A DNA stretch of 54,664 bases from the NCBI GenBank assembly GCA_031385325.1, contig JANNBJ010000116.1, positions 1-54,664 of the forward strand. Reading direction: 5' to 3'. Position numbers and translations under genes: made by a program. Source of the DNA: SYFY01 sp031385325 (GTDB taxonomy: Bacteria; Pseudomonadota; Gammaproteobacteria; Pseudomonadales; Azotimanducaceae). Below the pieces are notes generated by a model. It was not told where the DNA came from. It did not search any database and saw nothing but the letters and a program-made list of their open reading frames with translations. Below are positions 50,070-54,664 of this stretch, piece after piece; within the stretch, counting starts at the first letter, position 1; the number at the start of each line of letters is the position of its first letter.

Positions 50070-50197
50070 CGTCGCAGCTGGAACGAGTGTTAGTTCCTGG
50101 CGATCCTCAGCCAGAGCTGTTGATCAACGCGCTCACCCGCTCCTTGAAAGGCATGTCCGCCTCTGCTGGTTAAGCAACCTGTGAAGGCAGCACGCGA

Positions 50198-50470
50198 CTA
50201 TGCGACCTCAAGGAGGGCCGCAGGATTTTTTTCGGCAATCATGAGCAGTGTTCTCGCTGCACCGGAAGGGACGCGCCTGCCTTGTTCCCATTCCTGAAGG
50301 GTCCTGACGGATACTCCGAGGAGGCTTGCGAAATCAGCTTGCGATAGGCCAAACCCAGCACGAATTTTCGTCACGGCTGGGGTTGTTGTCACTCGACCGT
50401 GTTTGCCAAGTTTGATTTCACGAATGCCGTCCAGAATCTCTCGTCCAATATTTCGCTTATTGCCGGCCAT
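50198..50470 (-). CDS. higA: HigA/NadS-type XRE antitoxin
   Basis: A 90-residue XRE-family helix-turn-helix protein: IRAGFGLSQADFASLLGVSVRTLQEWEQGRRVPSGAARTLLMIAEKNP. It overlaps the end of the toxin gene by 14 bases, with the toxin gene first, the order typical for HigBA. It should bind the toxin and repress the operon, perhaps at the palindrome 50800-50816. Confidence 0.92.
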   Translation of the reverse strand: MAGNKRNIGREILDGIREIKLGKHGRVTTTPAVTKIRAGFGLSQADFASLLGVSVRTLQEWEQGRRVPSGAARTLLMIAEKNPAALLEVA

Positions 50471-50777
50471 CGATTTCCTCTTTTATGTTTCGCAATACAC
50501 CAGGAGCAATGTTCTGTGTTTCGGATTTGTCATACACAGTGAGTAACCAGATCTCTCCTTGACGTGTCCGCAGGTAGTAAATCACGCGAAAGCCACCGCG
50601 TTTGCCCCGACCTGTCGATTTCCACCGCAACTTCCTGATTCCGCCACTGCGAGGGATGACCGGTCCAGAGTGGGGATGCAACGACAGAAACTCCTGCAGC
50701 AGCATCAAACTTTCATCGCCAAGTAATTGATCGGCGAGTCGTGTGAACAAACGAGTTTCAACAAACGTGTAGAACAC
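50457..50777 (-). CDS. higB: RelE/HigB-type toxin
   Basis: A 106-residue RelE-superfamily mRNA interferase: FVETRLFTRLADQLL, IPRSGGIRKLRWKSTGRGKRGGFRVIYYLRTRQGEIWLLTVYDKSE. The basic GRGKRGGFRVIYY strand is the catalytic region. It is the first gene of the pair. Neighbouring non-coding DNA looks more A/T-rich than the catabolic genes, in keeping with a mobile module. Confidence 0.9.
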   Translation of the reverse strand: MFYTFVETRLFTRLADQLLGDESLMLLQEFLSLHPHSGPVIPRSGGIRKLRWKSTGRGKRGGFRVIYYLRTRQGEIWLLTVYDKSETQNIAPGVLRNIKEEIDGRQ

Positions 50778-50799
50778 AATCGTACCTATGCAACGATTA

Positions 50800-50816
50800 C
50801 TCCGTCAATGACGGAG
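50800..50816. promoter_or_regulatory. Palindrome upstream of higBA
   Basis: CTCCGTC-AAT-GACGGAG, perfect seven-base arms, 22 bases before the toxin start. Candidate HigA operator. Confidence 0.5.
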
Positions 50817-50918
50817 AGTCAAGCCGCCTTCAAATCAGGTGAAATTGAAGAGATGTACTGTGTGTTTACTGGACAGATAACCGGAATAGGCAGGATGCTG
50901 CGTTTGCTGTCAGCAATG

Positions 50919-52370
50919 TCAGACAGCGCCTCCAATCAGACGCTCAACCCGCTCCATGAATGGCTGCTTGTCGTACAAGTCGTAATAGATGGAGGCCATG
51001 ATTTCCTGCGGCCCGAAGAAAAACCGCTCGTATAAAACCTGCCGACCGCCAAAACCTGACACGGCGAGATCGTGCGCGAGTCTGAACAATGCAACGCGAT
51101 CCCGGGAGGAGCTGTTCGTAAGCTCGAAGTATTTCTCCACCTCTGCCGAGATGGCACTGCTGAAATCCGCCTCTGCCGGGGTCGCCATCAGCGAGCTTGA
51201 GCCGAGCAACTGGATGGCTTCGATCATTTTCGGATAGAAGCGGGGAAACAGGTTTCTGCACGTATCGAGTGGTTGTCGCTTTGGCATGTAGTTGCCGTAT
51301 TGATCCACTTCGGCCTGCATTTCCGCACTGAACAACAATGCACGGACGGTCTCGGTCATCCACATGACTTCGGCGATGCGTCCTTTCACCTGCGCGTCCT
51401 TGTCCTTGTCAGAGGCGTGCGCCATCGCGCACAGAAGTCCAACGATGAACTCGGCTTTCGCAAGTTTGGCGCAAGCAACCTGGTGCATCATGTGCACCAC
51501 GGCGTTGGTCTGCGCGAATGCACGATTGCAGAGGAGCGGGTCCTGGTACATGAACACGCGATGCCAGGGAACGAACACGTTATCGAAGATCACCACCGCG
51601 TCCATCTCTTCGAAACGACCGGACAATGGCGCGTCGAACAAGGGCTTGTTCTCGTCATAGGAATCGCGGCACAACATGCGCATACCCTTCGTTGCAACCG
51701 GCAGGGTGAAGGCGAATGCATAGGGAATATTCTCGGGAGCCGCTTTCAAAAGGGTTGATGGAAAGACTTCGATGTCGTTGGCTAGCGGACCGAGCGTCGC
51801 CAGCAGGCGTGCTCCGGACACCACAATCCCGTCACTTTTTTCTTCCACCAGGTGCAACGCAACTTCAGGGCTGGACAAGCCCTGCTTCAATCGTTCGGCG
51901 CTGAACTGCGGATTGACCAGCGTATGCGTGAGTACCAGATCCTCGCGTTTCGCTTTTGCAAAGTACGCACGCATGTTGGCGGAAAAATCGGTGGGCTTGG
52001 GTCCGGTGCCTGAGTTGAGAAAATCTGCGGCGGCGGCAAACGCCATCAGTGAGGCGTTTTTGTAGTCCGGCGTTCGTCCGAACATGCCTTGAGACCACTT
52101 GGCCCATTCGTAACAGGCGATCCCACGTCGGCGCACATCATCTGCTGAAGTGGGGATCAGAAAGGACATGGCGGAGCGGGATCCGTCAGGCTCGTCGAAG
52201 CTCAATGTTTCGGACCATTCTGGAGCGTGCTGTCGATCCAGGAAGGTTGCGAGGGTCCTGGCGCCACGTGCCATGCCGGGCTCTGCGGTGACGTCATTGA
52301 TTCGTTTGCCCCGGTGCCACACTTCGCGGTGATCCCGAAGCGAGGCGAGGTATTCATCACCGGTGCGCAT
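50919..52370 (-). CDS. HpaB-family flavin-dependent monooxygenase
   Basis: A 483-residue member of the 4-hydroxyphenylacetate 3-monooxygenase family, about as long as HpaB. MRTGDEYLASLRDHREVWHRGKRI is the family N-terminus; VLTHTLVNPQFSAER, GIVVSGARLLATLGPLANDI, VIFDNVFVPWHRVFMYQDP and the C-terminal SGFGGRQVLYERFFFGP are typical flavin- and substrate-site segments. It needs reduced FAD from a separate reductase. It starts after a GAGGAG site and lies 20 bases downstream of a Baeyer-Villiger monooxygenase gene, so the two are one operon. It shares only family-level similarity with the HpaB-like protein at 15533. Confidence 0.93.
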   Translation of the reverse strand: MRTGDEYLASLRDHREVWHRGKRINDVTAEPGMARGARTLATFLDRQHAPEWSETLSFDEPDGSRSAMSFLIPTSADDVRRRGIACYEWAKWSQGMFGRTPDYKNASLMAFAAAADFLNSGTGPKPTDFSANMRAYFAKAKREDLVLTHTLVNPQFSAERLKQGLSSPEVALHLVEEKSDGIVVSGARLLATLGPLANDIEVFPSTLLKAAPENIPYAFAFTLPVATKGMRMLCRDSYDENKPLFDAPLSGRFEEMDAVVIFDNVFVPWHRVFMYQDPLLCNRAFAQTNAVVHMMHQVACAKLAKAEFIVGLLCAMAHASDKDKDAQVKGRIAEVMWMTETVRALLFSAEMQAEVDQYGNYMPKRQPLDTCRNLFPRFYPKMIEAIQLLGSSSLMATPAEADFSSAISAEVEKYFELTNSSSRDRVALFRLAHDLAVSGFGGRQVLYERFFFGPQEIMASIYYDLYDKQPFMERVERLIGGAV

Positions 52371-52390
52371 GTGTGTTCTCCTCTGCGGAT

Positions 52391-53989
52391 CTAGCTGAGG
52401 TCAAAACCGCGATAGTTGTTGGCAGCCACTTCGTCACAACGCTTTCGATAGCGGGGTGCGCCACCTGCGTAGGCGAGAAAGGTCCGCTTTTTCTCCGGCA
52501 GATTCTGGTTCACCCCCATGAACCAGGAGTCCGTGGTAGCAAACAGCGTGAGATCGGCCATGGCATAAACGTGTTCGGTCCAGGCCTCTGCCGCAGGCTG
52601 TGTCGCTTCTATACGTGAGTTGCCTTGTTCTCTTGCGTAGATCAGCAAATCCGTCACCCAGTCCACGTTCTGTTCGATGCAACGTGGAATGTTGCAGAAG
52701 CCGGCTGCGTTGTGTGGGCCAACCAGCGTCAGCATGTTCGGAAAACCCGGTGTTTGCAGACCAAGCAGTGTGCATGGCCCGTCGGCCCATGCATCACGAA
52801 GCAATCGCCCGTCGGCGCCTTCAATACGGATTCGATCAAACGAGCCACGAACGGCGTCAAAGCCGGTGGCGTAGATGATCATGTCGAATTCCCGCAATCC
52901 GGTCGTGGTTTCGATACCCGTGGGTGTGATTCGCAGGATTGGCTCTTCCTTGAGGTCGACCAGCTCGACGTTGTCCTGGTTGTAAACCTCGTAGTAACCA
53001 CTTTCCAGCGGCACACGGCGTGTGCCGAAGCCATGGTCCGTTGGCACCAGTTTTTCTGCCGTCGCCGGATCCTTGATGCGGGCGCGGATCTTGCGGCGCA
53101 TGAATTCGCTGGCCAAGACGTTCGCCGCAGCATTGGTTCCCACATCCGAAAAATTGCCCATCCAGATGGCAAACCCCGGGGCGTGGTATTGCTGCTCGAA
53201 AAACGCCTCCCGCTCGGCGTCGGTGACCTCCAGTGCTGAACGTGGATCAGCGGCGTGCATGAATGCCCCGGTCGAGGATGCACACGTCGAAAAGATCTCG
53301 TCGTAACTCGCCTTGATGCGTTCTTGCTCTGCAGTCGTGATGGGTCGATTCCCGAGTGGTGCGCAGTAGTTGGGCCTTCGCTGAAAGACGGTGAGTTGCC
53401 CCACCGTCTTGGCCACTTCCGTAATGGTCTGCACACCCGTTGCACCGGTGCCGATGACGGCGACGCGCTTGCCAGCAAAGCTCACCGGATGATGCGGCCA
53501 GTTGGCGGTGTGGAAAGACTCTCCCGTAAAGGTGTCGAGGCCCGGCAGTTTGGGCAGTGTTGGTGCGGACAATGGACCGACGGCGGTGATGAGGAACCGG
53601 GCCCTTGCGGTTATTCCGTTGTCGGCAGTGACAGTCCAGGTGCGTTCAGCCTCATGCCACCGTGCGGTCGTTATCCGGCAGTTGAACGTGAAGTCGCGCC
53701 GCAGATCAAATTTGTCAGCGACGTACTGGCAATACCTAAGTGTCTCGGGTTGGGCGGCAAAATGCTCGCTCCACTCCCATTCCTGCAGCAGGTCCTTCGA
53801 CCAGGAGTATCCATAACTGTAACTTTCAGAATCGAAGCGGGCGCCCGGATAACGATTCCAGTACCAGGTGCCGCCGACGTCTGACCCGGCCTCGAACCCG
53901 TGCACCGACAAGCCGAGTGAGCGCAGGCGGTGCAGTTGATACATGCCGGAAAAGCCGGCGCCGATGATGATGGTGTCGTAGGTGTTCAT
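52391..53989 (-). CDS. Baeyer-Villiger flavin monooxygenase (class B)
   Basis: A 532-residue FAD/NADPH enzyme that inserts oxygen next to a ketone. FAD-binding GAGFSG near residue 12, NADPH-binding GTGATG near 178, and between them the fingerprint FTGESFHTANWP (F-x-G-x3-H-x3-W-P). GGTWYWNRYPGARFD is the cyclohexanone/steroid monooxygenase signature. The substrate is unknown; cyclic or steroidal ketones are plausible given the window. It has a poor ribosome-binding site, and its stop is 20 bases before the HpaB-family gene. Confidence 0.94.
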   Translation of the reverse strand: MNTYDTIIIGAGFSGMYQLHRLRSLGLSVHGFEAGSDVGGTWYWNRYPGARFDSESYSYGYSWSKDLLQEWEWSEHFAAQPETLRYCQYVADKFDLRRDFTFNCRITTARWHEAERTWTVTADNGITARARFLITAVGPLSAPTLPKLPGLDTFTGESFHTANWPHHPVSFAGKRVAVIGTGATGVQTITEVAKTVGQLTVFQRRPNYCAPLGNRPITTAEQERIKASYDEIFSTCASSTGAFMHAADPRSALEVTDAEREAFFEQQYHAPGFAIWMGNFSDVGTNAAANVLASEFMRRKIRARIKDPATAEKLVPTDHGFGTRRVPLESGYYEVYNQDNVELVDLKEEPILRITPTGIETTTGLREFDMIIYATGFDAVRGSFDRIRIEGADGRLLRDAWADGPCTLLGLQTPGFPNMLTLVGPHNAAGFCNIPRCIEQNVDWVTDLLIYAREQGNSRIEATQPAAEAWTEHVYAMADLTLFATTDSWFMGVNQNLPEKKRTFLAYAGGAPRYRKRCDEVAANNYRGFDLS

Positions 53990-54054
53990 GTAGTGATGGT
54001 ACGTGCTTTGGGGGTTGTGTATGAAGCGCAGTTGTCGGTTAACAACCTGTCAGG

Positions 54055-54528
54055 TCATGCAGGAATCGGCAGCTCCGTCCGGTACACCACCTGCTTCAGT
54101 GAAAAGCTCGACTGGATGTTGGCAACGCTTGTGATGTTGGTCAGCTTGGCCGACAGGAAGGTCTCATAGGCATCAAGATCCGGTACGACTACACGCAGCA
54201 GATAGTCGGAAGTGCCCGTCATCAGATAACACTCCATCACTTCCGGGCAGCCCTGAACGCTGTGTTCGAACTCGATAAGGGCCTGCCGATCCTGACTGCG
54301 CAGCGACACGCTCACGAAGACGCTGATCGGTAAACCCACCTGGCGTGGATCGAGCAGCGTTGCATAACGCCGAATGATCCCGCGTTCCTCCAGCAGTTTG
54401 ACGCGCCGAAGACAGGGAGAGGCGGACAGATTGACCCGCTCTGCCAGCTCAAGGTTGGTGAGGCGAGCGTTGCTCTGCAGGTGATGAAGGATTTCCCGGT
54501 CGATCCGGTCGAGTGGCGGATGTGGCAT
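54055..54528 (-). CDS. Lrp/AsnC-family transcriptional regulator
   Basis: A 157-residue feast/famine regulator. The N-terminal HTH is IDREILHHLQSNARLTNLELAERVNLSASPCLRRVKLLEERGII, and the C-terminal RAM (ligand-binding) domain shows FVSVSLRSQDRQALIEFEHSVQGCPEVMECYLMTGTSDYLLRVVVPD. No ribosome-binding site is seen before the ATG. It lies upstream of the BVMO/HpaB genes on the same strand, 65 bases away, so it may regulate them or belong to the same transcript. Confidence 0.93.
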   Translation of the reverse strand: MPHPPLDRIDREILHHLQSNARLTNLELAERVNLSASPCLRRVKLLEERGIIRRYATLLDPRQVGLPISVFVSVSLRSQDRQALIEFEHSVQGCPEVMECYLMTGTSDYLLRVVVPDLDAYETFLSAKLTNITSVANIQSSFSLKQVVYRTELPIPA

Positions 54529-54593
54529 AAAAGATATGTGTGACCCAACATTGATGGCACATTATGCCTATTTTGGCCTGAATAATGGGGTAG

Positions 54594-54617
54594 ATGGCAA
54601 TTTATCGCCTTTGCCAT
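54594..54617. promoter_or_regulatory. Palindrome upstream of the Lrp-family gene
   Basis: ATGGCAA-N10-TTGCCAT, seven-base perfect arms, 65 bases before the Lrp-family start; a related half-site TGATGGCAC lies at 54552-54560. Candidate autoregulatory site. Confidence 0.45.
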
Positions 54618-54664
54618 TAGCCGATAATCCTGGTCGAATTCAGTGGAAGCGTTGGTATGCAGCA

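Overview
The window reads as chromosomal DNA from a GC-rich gammaproteobacterium with an accessory-rich catabolic lifestyle. The assignment is an inference. It rests on the mix of a TonB-dependent receptor with an EEIVVTS TonB box, a periplasmic M48/TPR lipoprotein, a YoaE-type TerC/CBS membrane protein, a bacterial RIO kinase, Lrp/AsnC and TetR regulators, and many flavin, Rieske and haem oxygenases. I saw no rRNA or tRNA gene and no CRISPR array.

Layout. 1-4.9 kb: truncated amidohydrolase, flavodoxin, ACT-containing threonine dehydratase, then a three-gene unit (carboxymuconolactone-decarboxylase-like protein, SDR, CitE-like lyase). 5.1-9.2 kb: a MITE-like structured element, a Rph/PpsA-like phosphotransferase overlapping a small membrane protein, a wrecked RND efflux operon (adaptor joined to pump) and two 129-bp structured repeats. 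9.2-14.1 kb: GST, glyoxalase I-like protein, small ORFs, M48 protease, TerC/CBS protein. 14.3-18.6 kb: two flavin-dependent monooxygenase-type genes divergent from an SRPBCC/ArsR pair with two perfect palindromes between them, then an SDR whose catalytic Lys is replaced. 19.0-22.2 kb: RIO kinase, luciferase-like protein, a deleted sulfotransferase, a methyltransferase. 22.4-30.7 kb (minus strand): E1 alpha, E1 beta, AcoX, E2 with two subunit-binding domains, DUF35 protein, thiolase, TauD remnant, acyl-CoA ligase. A second ligase and two secreted proteins diverge from it (30.8-33.4 kb). 33.4-38.6 kb: SDR remnant, P450, TonB receptor, TetR. 38.7-42.7 kb: ThuA-like protein, heparinase II/III-like protein, medium-chain reductase. 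42.9-49.2 kb: co-directional Rieske oxygenase, Rieske ferredoxin, SDR, second ThuA-like protein, luciferase-like protein, PLP aminomutase-like protein and CMD-like protein. 49.4-50.8 kb: converging VapBC and HigBA toxin-antitoxin pairs. 50.9-54.5 kb: HpaB-family monooxygenase, Baeyer-Villiger monooxygenase, Lrp regulator.

How the parts may work together (inference). Ring-opening and hydroxylating oxygenases (P450, Rieske, HpaB-type, HsaA-like, Baeyer-Villiger) feed SDRs, CoA ligases, thiolase/DUF35 and a CitE-like lyase, as in breakdown of hydrophobic ring compounds such as terpenoids, steroids or aromatics. The acetoin-dehydrogenase-like complex would turn a 2-oxo or acyloin intermediate into acyl-CoA. 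Substrates cannot be named from sequence.

The most notable points are the 42.9-49.2 kb Rieske/aminomutase module, which lacks a beta subunit and reductase; a repeated pattern of genes reduced by internal deletion (adaptor-pump, sulfotransferase, TauD and SDR); and two families of structured intergenic repeats.
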